Below, piece by piece: positions 1 to 9,355 of a stretch of DNA of 64,000 bases (positions are counted from its first letter, which is position 1; each line of letters opens with the position of its first letter). The notes below the pieces were generated by a model. It did not search any database, had not been told where the DNA came from, and was given only the letters and a program-made list of their open reading frames with translations. A program made the translations under genes and the position numbers. The DNA comes from Candidatus Binatia bacterium (lineage in GTDB: Bacteria; Desulfobacterota; Binatia; Bin18): NCBI GenBank assembly GCA_022820725.1, contig JAJEFA010000013.1, forward strand, positions 42,715 to 106,714, read 5' to 3'.

Positions 1-654
1 TTGCCCTTTGTCACCTTGAAACTGGCGGCTTCCCTCGACGGCCGCATCGCGGCGGCGAGCGGCGACGCCCGCTGGATCAGCGGAGCGACATCACGCCGCA
101 CGGTGCACGAGTTGCGCAACCGGGTGGACGCGATCCTGGTCGGCGCGGAAACGGTCCTGGCCGACGATCCCCAGTTGACGTGTCGCATCCGTGGAGGACG
201 GGACCCCCTGCGCGTTATTCTTGACGGGCGGCTCAGGATCAGCCCCCAGGCGCAGGTGTGTCACCTCTCCTCCACAGCCGCCACCGTGATTGCCACAACG
301 CGCCGTGCCGCCCAACTTCGTGGGGCCGCGTTCGAGCGGGCCGGCGTCGAAATCCTGGCCCTGCCCGGCAAGCGGGGGAAGATGCCGCTCCGTCCGGTGT
401 TCGAAGCCCTGGCGCAGCGCGGGGCAAAGCACGTGCTGATCGAGGGCGGCGGACAGGTTGCGGCCGCCGCCCTGCAAGAAGGGCTGGTGCACAAGCTTGT
501 CTTTTTTTATGGCGCGGTCCTGCTGGGCGGTGATGGGCGGGCCATGCTCGCCCCACTCGGGGTCGGACGGGTTGCCGAGGGAATAAAACTCCATACAATG
601 CAGGTAGACCGCAGCGGGAACGATGTGGTGGTGTCAGGGTATATTCGGACGTAA
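1..654 (+). CDS. ribD: Riboflavin biosynthesis protein RibD, C-terminal reductase part (5' end cut by window)
   Basis: NADPH-dependent reduction of the ribosylamino-pyrimidine intermediate of riboflavin synthesis. The visible 217 residues are the reductase domain only: PFVTLKLAASLDGRIA at the start, then LRNRVDAILVGAETVLADDP (about residues 38-57) and LIEGGGQVAAAAL near residue 146, all typical of the RibD C-terminal domain. A normal RibD has a zinc-binding deaminase domain of about 145 residues before this point. The gene therefore almost certainly begins upstream of base 1, and the TTG at base 1 is not its real start. It ends 9 bp before ribBA and is the first visible gene of a rib operon. 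Confidence 0.9.
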   Translation: MPFVTLKLAASLDGRIAAASGDARWISGATSRRTVHELRNRVDAILVGAETVLADDPQLTCRIRGGRDPLRVILDGRLRISPQAQVCHLSSTAATVIATTRRAAQLRGAAFERAGVEILALPGKRGKMPLRPVFEALAQRGAKHVLIEGGGQVAAAALQEGLVHKLVFFYGAVLLGGDGRAMLAPLGVGRVAEGIKLHTMQVDRSGNDVVVSGYIRT

Positions 655-663
655 GGAGGGGCT

Positions 664-1887
664 ATGCCAATCGCGCTATCACCCATAGAAGAGGCGCTCC
701 AACAGCTCAGCCAGGGGAAAATGGTGATCCTGGTTGAAAACGACACCGGGGAAGGGGAGGCGGACCTGTGTCTGGCGGCCGACCGGACCACGCCGGATGG
801 TGTCAACTTCATGGCCACCCATGGTCGTGGCCTGGTGTGTCTGGCCCTGACCGAAGAAAAAATTCGCGAACTCGGGATTCCCATGCTCGGGCATGGGTAC
901 GAAGGGAGCCGTCAACGGGTCTTTGGCGCCTCGATCGAAGCCCGCCGCGGCGTGACCACCGGGATATCGGCCTATGATCGCGCGGTGACGATCACGACCG
1001 CGGTTCGTGACGACACTCGACCGGCCGACCTGGTGATGCCGGGTCATATCTTTCCGCTCTTTGCGCACCGGGGCGGAGTGTTGGCGCGACGGGGCTTGTC
1101 TGAAGCCGGTATTGATCTGGTCCGACTGGCCGGTCTCAAGCCGGCGGCAACCCTCTGCACGATTCTCCACGACGACGGTGATATTGCCCAGGGCCAGGAG
1201 ATTGAAGCCTTCGCCCAGGAGCACGCGCTGCCGATTGTCAGCATCGCCAGCCTGACGACCTATCGTCTCCGGACGGAATCCGTCATTCACCGGGTCGGTG
1301 AGGGGGAAATCACGAGTCCGTTTGGGGGGAAGTTTTTAGCCATCGTCTACCGAACCGAAGTCGATAACCACGAACATATCGCCCTGGTCAAAGGGCGGAT
1401 TACGACACAGGAGCCCGTCACGGTCCGGGTCCATTCGCAATGTCTCACCGGTGATGTGTTTGGTTCGGAACGCTGTGACTGCGGAGAACAGCTCACGCAT
1501 GCCATGGAGTGTATTGCCGAGGAAGGCCGTGGGGTTGTGATCTATTTACAGCAAGAGGGACGGGGGATCGGGCTGGCCAACAAGATCCGGGCCTACGCCC
1601 TCCAGGACAAAGGCATGGATACGGTTGAGGCCAACCTCCATCTGGGATTTGAGGAAGATCTCCGGGATTACGGTATTGGGGCGCAGATTCTCCGCGACCT
1701 GCGCGTTTCGCAGGTGCGTTTGCTGACCAATAATCCGCAGAAAATCAGCGGGCTCGAAGAATACGGGGTCAACGTTGTTGAACGTCAACCCATTGAGACG
1801 CCCCCCCACAAGGGGAATATCCACTATCTCCAGGTCAAGAAGGAAAAACTGGGGCATCTGTTCTCCGAGCTCAAACCCTTGCTCTAA
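664..1887 (+). CDS. ribBA: RibBA: GTP cyclohydrolase II with a probably inactive DHBP synthase domain
   Basis: A two-domain protein of 407 residues. Residues 1-200 have the DHBP synthase (RibB) fold and residues 205-405 the GTP cyclohydrolase II (RibA) fold. The RibA half looks intact: the zinc site is at C259, C270 and C272 ([20 protein letters not shown]), followed by [18 protein letters not shown]. The RibB half is degenerate. The usual DDEDRENEGD loop reads [10 protein letters not shown], so the Arg is G29. The usual GHTEA reads GLSEA, so the catalytic His is L145. The usual LCE.tNDDG reads LCTILHDDG, so the catalytic Glu is T166. A strong Shine-Dalgarno (GGAGG) precedes ATG 664. The GTP cyclohydrolase assignment is firm; loss of DHBP synthase activity is inference from missing residues. 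Confidence 0.93.
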   Translation: MPIALSPIEEALQQLSQGKMVILVENDTGEGEADLCLAADRTTPDGVNFMATHGRGLVCLALTEEKIRELGIPMLGHGYEGSRQRVFGASIEARRGVTTGISAYDRAVTITTAVRDDTRPADLVMPGHIFPLFAHRGGVLARRGLSEAGIDLVRLAGLKPAATLCTILHDDGDIAQGQEIEAFAQEHALPIVSIASLTTYRLRTESVIHRVGEGEITSPFGGKFLAIVYRTEVDNHEHIALVKGRITTQEPVTVRVHSQCLTGDVFGSERCDCGEQLTHAMECIAEEGRGVVIYLQQEGRGIGLANKIRAYALQDKGMDTVEANLHLGFEEDLRDYGIGAQILRDLRVSQVRLLTNNPQKISGLEEYGVNVVERQPIETPPHKGNIHYLQVKKEKLGHLFSELKPLL

Positions 1888-1928
1888 GGCCGTCAATCGG
1901 ATTGATCACTGCGTGAAGAGGGGAAGCT

Positions 1929-2405
1929 ATGGCCCGAGTCATTACTGGCAAGCTGGATGCGACGGGGATGCGGTTTGGCGTGGTCGTGTCGCAGTTCAAT
2001 AGTCTGATCACCGAGCGTTTACAGGCGGGCGCCATTGATGCTTTCTGCCGCCACGGGGCGCGGGACGAAGACATTGATGTGGTGCTGGTTCCGGGGGCGT
2101 TTGACATCCCCCTGTTTGCGAAGCGGCTGGCCACCAGCGGACGCTACGAGGCGGTGGTCTGTGTGGGGGCGGTCATCAAGGGTGAGACGCCGCACTTCGA
2201 TTATATTGCGGCGGCCATGACCCAGGGCATTAAGGAAATCATGCTCTCCTCCGGCGTGCCCGTGACATTCGGGGTGCTGACCACGGACTCCGTTGAGCAG
2301 GCGCTCGACCGGGCCGGAGCAAAACTTGGGAATAAGGGCTGGGAAGCGGCCCTGTCCGCTATTGAGATGGTCAACGCCCTCAGGGCGTTGCAGGAAATCG
2401 AGTAA
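1929..2405 (+). CDS. ribH: 6,7-dimethyl-8-ribityllumazine synthase
   Basis: Condenses 5-amino-6-ribitylamino-uracil with DHBP to lumazine, the step before riboflavin. The length of 158 residues is normal. Motifs seen are VVVSQFNSLITERLQAGA near residue 18, VPGAFDIPLFAKRLA near residue 57, and GAVIKGETPHFDYI, containing the catalytic His, near residue 82. FGVLTTDSVEQALDRAG closes the core. It follows ribBA by 41 bp and precedes nusB by 7 bp, the ribH-nusB order common in many bacteria. Confidence 0.96.
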   Translation: MARVITGKLDATGMRFGVVVSQFNSLITERLQAGAIDAFCRHGARDEDIDVVLVPGAFDIPLFAKRLATSGRYEAVVCVGAVIKGETPHFDYIAAAMTQGIKEIMLSSGVPVTFGVLTTDSVEQALDRAGAKLGNKGWEAALSAIEMVNALRALQEIE

Positions 2406-2412
2406 GTATCGT

Positions 2413-2847
2413 ATGGGAGCCCGCGGAACCCGACGCCAGGAGCGTGAATACGCCCTCCAGGTCCTGTACCAGATTGATATCAGCGGGGTGGCTCCGCAGC
2501 AGGCGCTGGCGCTTTTCGAGCAGTGCTTTACCCAGGCCACCGAGGTCCGGGGGTTTACCGCGGATTTGGTCAACGGGACGTGGCGCGAGCGGCGGCAGCT
2601 TGACCGGATGATCGCCGCGGCCGCCGAGCACTGGCGGATCGGTCGCTTGCCCAAGGTGGATTTGAATCTGCTCCGTCTCGGAGCGTATGAACTGGCAGCC
2701 TACCCCGACTTGTCCGCGGGGGTGACGATTAACGAAGCCATTGAAATTGCGCGCCGCTACTGTAGTGATGACGCCCCGACCTTTGTGAACGGCGTGCTGG
2801 ATCGGATCGCGCGCGTTGTGGGGAAGAGTAAAGGTGTCCTCCACTAG
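2413..2847 (+). CDS. nusB: Transcription antitermination factor NusB
   Basis: All-helical RNA-binding protein that pairs with S10 in rRNA antitermination. The 144 residues begin GARGTRRQEREYALQVLYQ, a typical NusB opening, and contain LPKVDLNLLRLGAYEL and AIEIARRYCSDDAPTFVNGVLDRI. The frame stays open upstream into ribH, but ATG 2413 is chosen because homology starts there and it leaves a short 7-bp gap after ribH. Probably cotranscribed with ribH. Confidence 0.94.
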   Translation: MGARGTRRQEREYALQVLYQIDISGVAPQQALALFEQCFTQATEVRGFTADLVNGTWRERRQLDRMIAAAAEHWRIGRLPKVDLNLLRLGAYELAAYPDLSAGVTINEAIEIARRYCSDDAPTFVNGVLDRIARVVGKSKGVLH

Positions 2848-2893
2848 ACGTACAGATGTTGACACGTTTACTCTTTGAAGAAAGTACCACCTC

Positions 2894-5608
2894 ATGAGTC
2901 TCTCGAATAAGCAGTCCAACGGGGCCGCGGCGGAAACGCCCGCAGGCGGGAAAATACGCTATCAGCCCAGCGTTATCGAGCCGAAATGGCAGCGCCATTG
3001 GCGGGAACACAAAACCTTTCGCGCCGAGATCGACCGCCGGAAGCAAAAATACTACATCCTGGATATGTTCCCCTATCCGAGTGCCGCCGGACTGCACGTC
3101 GGCCACCCGGAAGGCTATACCGCAACCGATATCCTGGCCCGCTATAAGCGCATGCGGGGACTGAACGTCCTGCATCCCATGGGCTGGGACGCGTTCGGCC
3201 TGCCCGCGGAACAGTATGCGATTGAGACGGGCACGCACCCCCGCGAAACAACGGCGGGCAATATCACGACCTTTCGGCGTCAAATCCAGGCCCTGGGCTT
3301 TTCCTACGATTGGGACCGGGAGATTTCGACCTGCGATCCCGACTACTATCGCTGGACCCAATGGATTTTCCTCAAACTCTACGAGCGCGGCCTGGCCTAT
3401 ATGGCCGAGGTGCCGGTCAATTGGTGTCCGGCCCTGGGGACGGTCCTGGCCAACGAAGAAGTCATCGACGGCAAGAGTGAGCGCGGCGGACATGAGGTCA
3501 TCCGCAAGCCCATGCGGCAGTGGATGCTCCGTATTACGGCCTATGCGGAACGGCTGTTGGCCGGACTCGACGACCTCGATTGGCCGGAAAATGTCAAGGA
3601 AATGCAGCGAAACTGGATCGGGCGGAGCGAGGGCGCCCGCATTCGTTTCCAACTGTGTCACGGCGATGGTGCTCCGTTTACGGAAGAAGACACTTTTTTC
3701 GATGTCTTTACCACGCGCCCGGATACGCTGTTTGGCGCGACCTATTGCGTCCTGGCCCCGGAACATCCCCTGGTGGAGCGTATCACCACCCCGGACAATC
3801 GGGCCGCGGTCGAGGCGTATAAAGAAGAGGCGCTGCGCAAGTCCGACCTGGCCCGCACGGAGCTGGTGAAGGAAAAGACCGGGGTCAACACCGGCGGCTA
3901 TGCGCTGAATCCCGTCAATGGCGAGCCCATTCCGATTTGGGTCGCCGACTATGTCCTGTTCACCTATGGCACCGGGGCGATTATGGCCGTGCCGGGCGGA
4001 GACGAGCGGGACTGGGAGTTTGCCCGGCAGTTTGACATCCCGATTGTTGAGGTGGTCCGGGGGGGGGATATCGAGACCGGAGCCTATATCGGAGACGGAC
4101 CCCATGTGAACTCCGGCTTTCTGGACGGTCTCAACGTGGCTGAAGCCAAGAAAAAGATGCAGGTCTGGCTGGAGGAACACGGCCACGGCGAAGGTACGGT
4201 GAACTATAAGCTCCGGGACTGGCTGTTCAGTCGCCAGCGGTATTGGGGCGAGCCGTTTCCTGTGCTCCACGTAGACGGACAGCCCCAGCCGGTCGCGCCG
4301 CAGGATTTGCCCGTGCTCCTGCCCGACGTCGAGAGTTTCCGTCCAACCGGAACCGGCGAGCCGCCGCTGGCCGCCGCACAGGACTGGGTGGAGACGACCG
4401 AACCGGCCTCGGGTCAGCCGGCGCTGCGGGAAACCAACACCATGCCCCAGTGGGCCGGGAGCTGTTGGTATTTTCTACGCTTCCTGGACCCGCAGAATGC
4501 GGATAAGCCGTGGGACGCGGATGTCGAACAGTACTGGATGCCGGTGGATCTCTACGTCGGGGGCGTGGAGCACGCCGTGCTGCACTTATTGTACGCCCGC
4601 TTCTGGCACCACGTCCTGTACGACTGCGGCCTCGTCTCCACGCCTGAACCCTTCGAGCGTCTGGTCAATCCAGGTATGGTCCTGGGGTTCAGTTATCGCT
4701 ACTACCAGGACGGGCAGGGGCGGCGCTATTCGGTACACGCCGTCGAGAAGATCACTCGGGAGGGCAACGAGGAGGCCGAGTACGCGCTGAGGGCGGACCC
4801 GACAACACGGCTCAGTGTGGCATACGTCCCGGTAGACCAGGTGGCGTGGCGCGACGAAAAGCCCTATCACCCGGATGATACGGACCTGGAACTGGAGCCC
4901 CAAACCGACAAAATGTCGAAATCCCGGGGCAATGTGGTGAATCCCGATGTCGTGATCGAAGAGTATGGGGCCGATGCGCTGCGCTGCCATGAGATGTTCA
5001 TGGGGCCGCTGGATCAGGTCAAACCCTGGAATACGCGCTCGGTTGCCGGCGTGTATCGCTTCCTGCACCGGGCCTGGGCGTTGATCGTGGCCGACACCGG
5101 CGACCTGCGCCCGGCGATTGTGGCCGCGGACCCGCAGCCCGACGCGGCACTCACCCGCCTCTTTCATAAAACGGTGCAAAAAGTCACCGAAGACATCGAG
5201 GGCATGCGCTTCCACACCGCGCTGAGCGCCCTGATGGTGTTTGTGAACGACGCGCAAAAGGCCCCACGCCTGCCGCGGGCACTGGCCGAGGGGTTTGTGC
5301 TCCTGCTGGCGCCCTTCGCGCCCCATCTGGGCGAAGAATTGTGGCAGCGCCTGGGGCACGCGGAGACGCTGACGTATGAAGCCTGGCCGTCGTATGATCC
5401 GGAGCTCATTCGGGAGGAGACCGTCACGGTTGCGGTCCAGGTCAACGGAAAATTCCGGGCGACCATTGAGCTGGCTGTTGACGCGGATAAGGAAACGGCC
5501 CTGGATGTGGCGCGGAAGCAGGACAAGGTGGCCACGCATTTAGCCGGCAAGACCATCCGGCGCGAAATCGTCGTGCCGGGGCGGTTGGTGAATTTCGTGC
5601 TTGGCTAG
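2894..5608 (+). CDS. leuS: Leucyl-tRNA synthetase
   Basis: Charges tRNA-Leu. The 904 residues show the class I signatures: HVGH (HIGH-type) at residues 68-71 after PYPSAAGL, and KMSKS at residues 673-677. The CP1 editing domain has [20 protein letters not shown] and [16 protein letters not shown]; the usual AVPAHDERD reads AVPGGDERD here, so one editing-pocket residue differs. A segment of about 70 residues before KMSKS ([12 protein letters not shown] to LELEPQTD) is a family insertion. The stop codon TAG at 5606-5608 coincides with the TA end of a MITE-like repeat. Confidence 0.97.
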   Translation: MSLSNKQSNGAAAETPAGGKIRYQPSVIEPKWQRHWREHKTFRAEIDRRKQKYYILDMFPYPSAAGLHVGHPEGYTATDILARYKRMRGLNVLHPMGWDAFGLPAEQYAIETGTHPRETTAGNITTFRRQIQALGFSYDWDREISTCDPDYYRWTQWIFLKLYERGLAYMAEVPVNWCPALGTVLANEEVIDGKSERGGHEVIRKPMRQWMLRITAYAERLLAGLDDLDWPENVKEMQRNWIGRSEGARIRFQLCHGDGAPFTEEDTFFDVFTTRPDTLFGATYCVLAPEHPLVERITTPDNRAAVEAYKEEALRKSDLARTELVKEKTGVNTGGYALNPVNGEPIPIWVADYVLFTYGTGAIMAVPGGDERDWEFARQFDIPIVEVVRGGDIETGAYIGDGPHVNSGFLDGLNVAEAKKKMQVWLEEHGHGEGTVNYKLRDWLFSRQRYWGEPFPVLHVDGQPQPVAPQDLPVLLPDVESFRPTGTGEPPLAAAQDWVETTEPASGQPALRETNTMPQWAGSCWYFLRFLDPQNADKPWDADVEQYWMPVDLYVGGVEHAVLHLLYARFWHHVLYDCGLVSTPEPFERLVNPGMVLGFSYRYYQDGQGRRYSVHAVEKITREGNEEAEYALRADPTTRLSVAYVPVDQVAWRDEKPYHPDDTDLELEPQTDKMSKSRGNVVNPDVVIEEYGADALRCHEMFMGPLDQVKPWNTRSVAGVYRFLHRAWALIVADTGDLRPAIVAADPQPDAALTRLFHKTVQKVTEDIEGMRFHTALSALMVFVNDAQKAPRLPRALAEGFVLLLAPFAPHLGEELWQRLGHAETLTYEAWPSYDPELIREETVTVAVQVNGKFRATIELAVDADKETALDVARKQDKVATHLAGKTIRREIVVPGRLVNFVLG

Positions 5609-5680
5609 AGCAAATCACGATGCAGTGTAGCGGGTCTCTCTCCTCCTTGAGTAGGGGCGACCGGCCGGTCGCCCCTACTT
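5608..5680 (+). repeat. MITE-like repeat end carrying palindrome A
   Basis: Begins GAGCAAATCACGATG directly at the leuS stop and continues through a TCTCTCTCC tract to palindrome A. The same end sequence (GAGCAAATCACGATG..TCTCTCTCC) recurs at 58723 and, inverted, near 28810-28842 and 33940-33980. It fills the leuS-lptE gap entirely. Confidence 0.75.
5651..5678. repeat. Palindrome A copy (28 nt perfect)
   Basis: Half-site GTAGGGGCGACCGG followed by its exact reverse complement. It ends 4 nt before the lptE ATG and is followed by TTTT on the plus strand, so the hairpin could act as the leuS terminator and also occupies the place where the lptE ribosome-binding site should be. Confidence 0.95.
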
Positions 5681-5682
5681 TT

Positions 5683-6261
5683 ATGAAGAAAGCGTATTCC
5701 CTTTTGATCGTCGTGTGCGCCTGCCTGTGGAGCGCGTGTGGCTATCAGTTTGCGGGGACCGCCCCCCTCCCGCAGGGAATCCAGACGGTGAGCTTTGCCG
5801 ATTTCTCCAATCATACGCTGGAGACCGGTGTGGAAAAGGAACTCCAGTGGGCCATGGAGCGGGAGTTGCGGATCCGCCGGAATATTCGGGTCACCGACAC
5901 GGGCGAGGGGGTCATCTCCGCCCAGCTCCAGATGCTGGAACTGCGGCCGTTTTCGTTTGACCGCCGCGACCAGGTGCTTGAGTATGAAATGGTGCTGGCC
6001 CTCGATGTCCAGCTCACCGACCGAGGAAGCGGACAAGTCCTGTGGCAGGCCGACAACCTGCGAGTGACGGAATACTACAGCGCCATTCCCCAGGTCCTGG
6101 TGACGACCTCACCCGAATTCCTGCAGGGAACGCTCGACCCTGACGACCTGCCCGGCCTCACGGACGTGCAGTTCTCGGAAACCCAGCGCCGCCTCGCCAC
6201 CGCGCGCCTCTTTACTGCGGCGGCGCGTGAGGTCTCGTATCGTCTGGGCGATAATTTCTAA
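5683..6261 (+). CDS. lptE: LPS-assembly lipoprotein LptE
   Basis: Outer-membrane lipoprotein that plugs the LptD channel for LPS insertion. A lipoprotein signal runs from MKKAYSLL to the lipobox LWSAC, with the acylated Cys at about residue 20, followed by GYQFAGTAPLPQGIQTV, typical of LptE. Length 192 residues. The frame is open upstream through the repeat, where it reads RGDRPVAPT, but the signal peptide fixes the start at ATG 5683. No Shine-Dalgarno is possible except within the palindrome. The leuS-lptE order is common in deltaproteobacteria-like genomes. Confidence 0.88.
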   Translation: MKKAYSLLIVVCACLWSACGYQFAGTAPLPQGIQTVSFADFSNHTLETGVEKELQWAMERELRIRRNIRVTDTGEGVISAQLQMLELRPFSFDRRDQVLEYEMVLALDVQLTDRGSGQVLWQADNLRVTEYYSAIPQVLVTTSPEFLQGTLDPDDLPGLTDVQFSETQRRLATARLFTAAAREVSYRLGDNF

Positions 6262-6321
6262 TCCGCATCCACGGATGAGGATGCCGACTCAAGGCGACCC
6301 TGATCCTCTCTCGGGAGGGAT

Positions 6322-6545
6322 GCTGTAGATTAGGCCGCCACCCCCTCTCCGGGGTGCTGGCAGCGCCTTCCCCCGCCCTCCGGCCCCCTTTCCCAGGGGG
6401 TGGGGTGCGGGACCAAGCGGTGGCCACCCGTCCGACCGGTTAATGTGCCTCACACGTCTATGGGAAGCGTGCCGCGGTAGGGGCAATTCATGAATTGCCC
6501 CTACGGATCAGCCCGAACCGGGGCCACCACCTCATGTGCAGCACA
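6322..6545 (-). repeat. Dispersed element B, minus orientation
   Basis: A non-coding stretch matching, in reverse complement, the elements at 33305-33510 and 51425-51560. Shared blocks are GGCCACC..ACCTCATGTG, the 28-nt palindrome B, CCCATAGACGTG-like sequence and a CCCCCTGGGAAAGGGGG-type hairpin. It occupies most of the gene-free gap 6262-6614; I see no gene there. Confidence 0.7.
6477..6504. repeat. Palindrome B copy (28 nt perfect)
   Basis: Half-site GTAGGGGCAATTCA followed by its exact reverse complement. It shares the outer GTAGGGGC with palindrome A but has an unrelated core. Confidence 0.95.
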
Positions 6546-6614
6546 CGTCCCGGGAGGGGTGCCGCGCGGGAGGGGGGGGGGAGTTCCCCCCAGGTCCGCC
6601 CTACATCGACTTTT

Positions 6615-6779
6615 TTATCGATCATTCAGAACCGTCTTCATCTCCTGGAAGACAAACGACAGAGGCGGCGCTGAACATGGCGTGTGATTATCCGGCTCTT
6701 CAACGGGATGTCGATGCCATCCGCCGAGATTGTCATAGCCAAAGATCCGTTGACCTCTACGGATCAGGGATAGGATTCC
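6615..6779 (-). pseudogene. Truncated TumE/DUF6516-like toxin remnant
   Basis: On the minus strand an open frame of about 54 codons reads LSLIRRGQRIFGYDNLGGWH, then a HRHP..HTPC segment and FVFQEMKTVLNDR, ending at TAA 6615. This resembles the C-terminal half of TumE/DUF6516-type toxins, from memory of the family. There is no start codon: the frame hits TGA just upstream, inside the 3' end of the neighbouring gene. The N-terminal half is therefore missing and only the C-terminus survives. Confidence 0.5.
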
Positions 6780-7141
6780 GATTCAGGGTGGTCAAGTTCC
6801 TGTACGGCTGCCAGCAAATCGGTGTGCTCCATCTGTCGGGCTTCCCACTCCATGAAGTCGCGTTCAACCTCGTGCGAGCGCCGCTGCGGAATGTTGTCAG
6901 CCTGCCACGCCACGGCAAACTCGGCGAACGGCATCCCATACTTGGTCTCAAAGCCGCTCAGGGCCGTATTGCACTCGCGAAGCTGTGACTCCAGACGCGC
7001 TCGGGTCACATTCTCCAGTTTGGTTTCCAGGTCTTCGCCCGGCGCAAATGCCTCAAGGACACGAACGAGTTTCTCGCTGACGGTGACAATCGGTATGACC
7101 GCTCCCTCTTCTGATGTGAACCTAGCCCCGGAGCAACACAT
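6764..7141 (-). CDS. Hypothetical protein, likely partner/antitoxin of the TumE-like remnant
   Basis: A protein of 125 residues with no signal peptide or membrane segment. It has a hydrophobic N-terminus (VIPIVTVSEKLVRVLEAF) and a helical, charged C-terminal half with FETKYGMPFAEFAVAW. The pattern is that of small conserved proteins encoded with toxin genes in environmental bacteria; I do not recognise a named family with certainty. Its 3' end overlaps the truncated toxin-like frame. ATG 7141 is preferred over TTG 7147, but neither has a clear ribosome-binding site. Confidence 0.55.
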   Translation of the reverse strand: MCCSGARFTSEEGAVIPIVTVSEKLVRVLEAFAPGEDLETKLENVTRARLESQLRECNTALSGFETKYGMPFAEFAVAWQADNIPQRRSHEVERDFMEWEARQMEHTDLLAAVQELDHPESESYP

Positions 7142-7231
7142 GGTCAAGAAATGTGCCCCTCGCAGTGTTCGGGGACCGTGCGGGACGCGACGTTGAATTA
7201 TGAGCCGTGGAATACCTGCCGGATACCGGTG

Positions 7232-7260
7232 GAAACAGAAAAGGGGCCGTATAGCCCCTT
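7232..7260 (-). terminator. Rho-independent terminator of rpsT
   Basis: Read on the minus strand, AAGGGGC - TATACG - GCCCCTT forms a 7-bp stem with a 6-nt loop (7241-7260), followed by TTCTGTTT. It lies 10 bp past the rpsT stop codon. Confidence 0.8.
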
Positions 7261-7270
7261 GCCGATGGGG

Positions 7271-7543
7271 TCAGGCCGAGGCGGCGGTGTGGTGTTTGTG
7301 GACCAGTTTTGAGAGCTGGCCGATATACCGGTCTGCCGCGTTTTTGGGAATGAGCCGTTTCTGGCCCGCCCGGTGGAGCGCGCTGACCGCCGTCCGCAGC
7401 GCACTCTCGATTGCGGTGCTCTCTCCGCTCTCGACCGCTGCCGTGACTCTTTTCATAAGGGTCTTCACCCGTGATTTGGCCGCGTGGTTGCGGGCGCGCC
7501 GCACCTCGCTCTGACGATGACGTTTCTTTTCTCCTGATGCCAC
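7271..7543 (-). CDS. rpsT: 30S ribosomal protein S20
   Basis: Small 16S-rRNA-binding protein of 90 residues. It begins (V/M)ASGEKKRHRQSEVRRARNH and contains SRVKTLMKRVTAAVESG and KRLIPKNAADRYIGQLSKLV, typical of S20. A GTG start at 7543 is chosen because it sits at the family N-terminus and has a GAGAGGAG ribosome-binding site. Followed closely by its own terminator and transcribed alone, divergently from murJ. Confidence 0.93.
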   Translation of the reverse strand: MASGEKKRHRQSEVRRARNHAAKSRVKTLMKRVTAAVESGESTAIESALRTAVSALHRAGQKRLIPKNAADRYIGQLSKLVHKHHTAASA

Positions 7544-7678
7544 GTACAATACTCCTCTCTGAGGTCCTGTTCCTACCACGGGCGGGGAGACGAATCAACG
7601 TCGCACGAGAGCTGACGATTGAAGAGCCCGGCCGGGCAACAGGGTGGAGCCAACGCTGCCAGGTCAGGTGTACGCGGC

Positions 7679-9355
7679 ATGCAACAAGACGCTGGAGAAC
7701 ATGCCCAGGTTGTGCGGGCCGTTGGCCAGATCGGCGGGCTGACGCTGTTGAGCCGCATTTCCGGCTTGGGCCGGGATATGGTGATCGGCTATGTCTTTGG
7801 AGCGGGTCCGGCGGCTGATGCGTTCTTTGTGGCGTTCCGCATTCCCAACCTGCTCCGGCGTCTCGTCGGTGAGGGGGCAACCGACGCCGCTTTTGTCCCG
7901 GTACTGACCAGATATCTGACCCGGCGGTCCCGCGCGGCGAGTCAGATGCTGCGCGCCTTCTTCGGGACCGGGCTCGGCCTGCTGCTCGTTTTGACCGGCC
8001 TGGGAATAGGCTTTGCCGACCCCATTACCCGCCTCTTCGCGCCCGGTTTTACGAGCGACAAATTGCTGCTCACCATTGATTTGACCCGCATCATGTTTGT
8101 CTACCTCTTCTGGGTTGGCGCGGCCGCGCTCGTCATGGGGGTCTTGCACGCGCTCCGACACTTCACGGCTCCGGCCTTTGCGCCGGTGCTGTTTAACGCC
8201 GCCGTGATTGTGAGCGTGTTCGGTCTGTCGGCCCATACGGCCGAGCCCGTGCTGAGCCTGGCCTATGGGGTCGTGCTGGGCGGCGTCTGCCAACTCCTGT
8301 GGCAGCTGCCCGCGCTCGTCCGCCACGGGGTGTCGTTCCGTCTGAGCTGGCAGCCGCGCCATCCGGCCTTACGGCGGATGGGTCTGCTCTTGCTGCCGCT
8401 CGTTTTCGGAACCGGTATTTTTCAACTCAATCACATCATCAGTACCCTGCTGGCCTCGCTGCTCGCGGACGGCAGCGTCGCCCATCTGTGGTACGCCAGC
8501 CGTTTGTTTGAATTTCCCGTTGGCATTTTTGTGGTTGCCCTGAGTACCGCGGTCCTGCCCAGCCTGGCGACGCAGGCCCAGCAGAAAGACTGGGCCGGCA
8601 TGCAGGACAGTCTGGGTTTTGCCCTGCGGCTGGTCAATGTGGTGACGCTGCCCGCGGCGGTTGGGCTGGCCGTGCTGGCGACGCCTGTCACGACGGTCCT
8701 GTTTTTCAGAGGCGCCTTTTCCGCTCAGGATGTGGCGGTGACGGCGGCGGTCCTCCAGGCGCTGGCCCTGGGCCTGTGGGCGGTGGCGGCCACACGGCAG
8801 GTCACGGCCTGTTTATACGCCCTCGGGGATACCCGGACGCCGGTATGGGGTGGGGTGGTCGCCCTCATAGTGAAAATAGGGGCCAGCCTCGCCCTCATGG
8901 GCCGTATCAGCCTCCCTGCTGAGGCGAATTGGCTGGCGCAGGGTGTCGCGACTTTGAGCGGCCTGCTCTCAATACAGCAGTGGGGAGTGGTCGGCCTTGC
9001 CGCCGCCACTTCGCTCGCGGCCGTGGCCAATCTGGTCTTCCAGGCCGCTCGCCTGTCACGGCGTTTTTCCGCCTTTCCGTGGCAACCGTGGGTCGTCTCT
9101 CTGCTGTGGAGCGGCATCGCCTCGGTCGGGATGTTGATCGTACTCTGGTGGTGTGTGGGGCAGGTCGACTGGCTTGCCCCGGCCGGCTCTCGTCTCAGCC
9201 GGCTGGGGAGTCTCGGTGGGGCTCTCCTGATCGGCGTGTGCAGTTTTGTTGTCCTGGTCTGGCCGGGTGGGAAAGACGAACTGCGCGCCTTACTGGGCAT
9301 CCTACCCGACCGCCTGCTTGGCCTCCTGCCACAATTCCTCCAGCCGCGTCCGTGA
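7679..9355 (+). CDS. murJ: Lipid II flippase MurJ (MviN)
   Basis: Flips the peptidoglycan precursor lipid II across the inner membrane. The 558 residues are strongly hydrophobic with about 14 predicted helices. The N-terminal signature TLLSRISGLGRDMVIGYVFG and AFFVAFRIPNLLRRLVGEGA are diagnostic of MurJ. The frame is open to a TTG at 7619, but ATG 7679 is nearer the family start. The last 54 bp overlap the convergent mazG gene. Confidence 0.92.
   Translation: MQQDAGEHAQVVRAVGQIGGLTLLSRISGLGRDMVIGYVFGAGPAADAFFVAFRIPNLLRRLVGEGATDAAFVPVLTRYLTRRSRAASQMLRAFFGTGLGLLLVLTGLGIGFADPITRLFAPGFTSDKLLLTIDLTRIMFVYLFWVGAAALVMGVLHALRHFTAPAFAPVLFNAAVIVSVFGLSAHTAEPVLSLAYGVVLGGVCQLLWQLPALVRHGVSFRLSWQPRHPALRRMGLLLLPLVFGTGIFQLNHIISTLLASLLADGSVAHLWYASRLFEFPVGIFVVALSTAVLPSLATQAQQKDWAGMQDSLGFALRLVNVVTLPAAVGLAVLATPVTTVLFFRGAFSAQDVAVTAAVLQALALGLWAVAATRQVTACLYALGDTRTPVWGGVVALIVKIGASLALMGRISLPAEANWLAQGVATLSGLLSIQQWGVVGLAAATSLAAVANLVFQAARLSRRFSAFPWQPWVVSLLWSGIASVGMLIVLWWCVGQVDWLAPAGSRLSRLGSLGGALLIGVCSFVVLVWPGGKDELRALLGILPDRLLGLLPQFLQPRP

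Noticed and set aside
1..664. FMN riboswitch for the rib operon
   Set aside because: The operon start lies upstream of the window and no RFN-element consensus blocks occur in the visible rib intergenic gaps.
2729..4270. Long open frame on the minus strand opposite leuS
   Set aside because: It is the antisense shadow of a GC-rich, firmly identified gene; the translation has no recognisable motifs and no ribosome-binding site.
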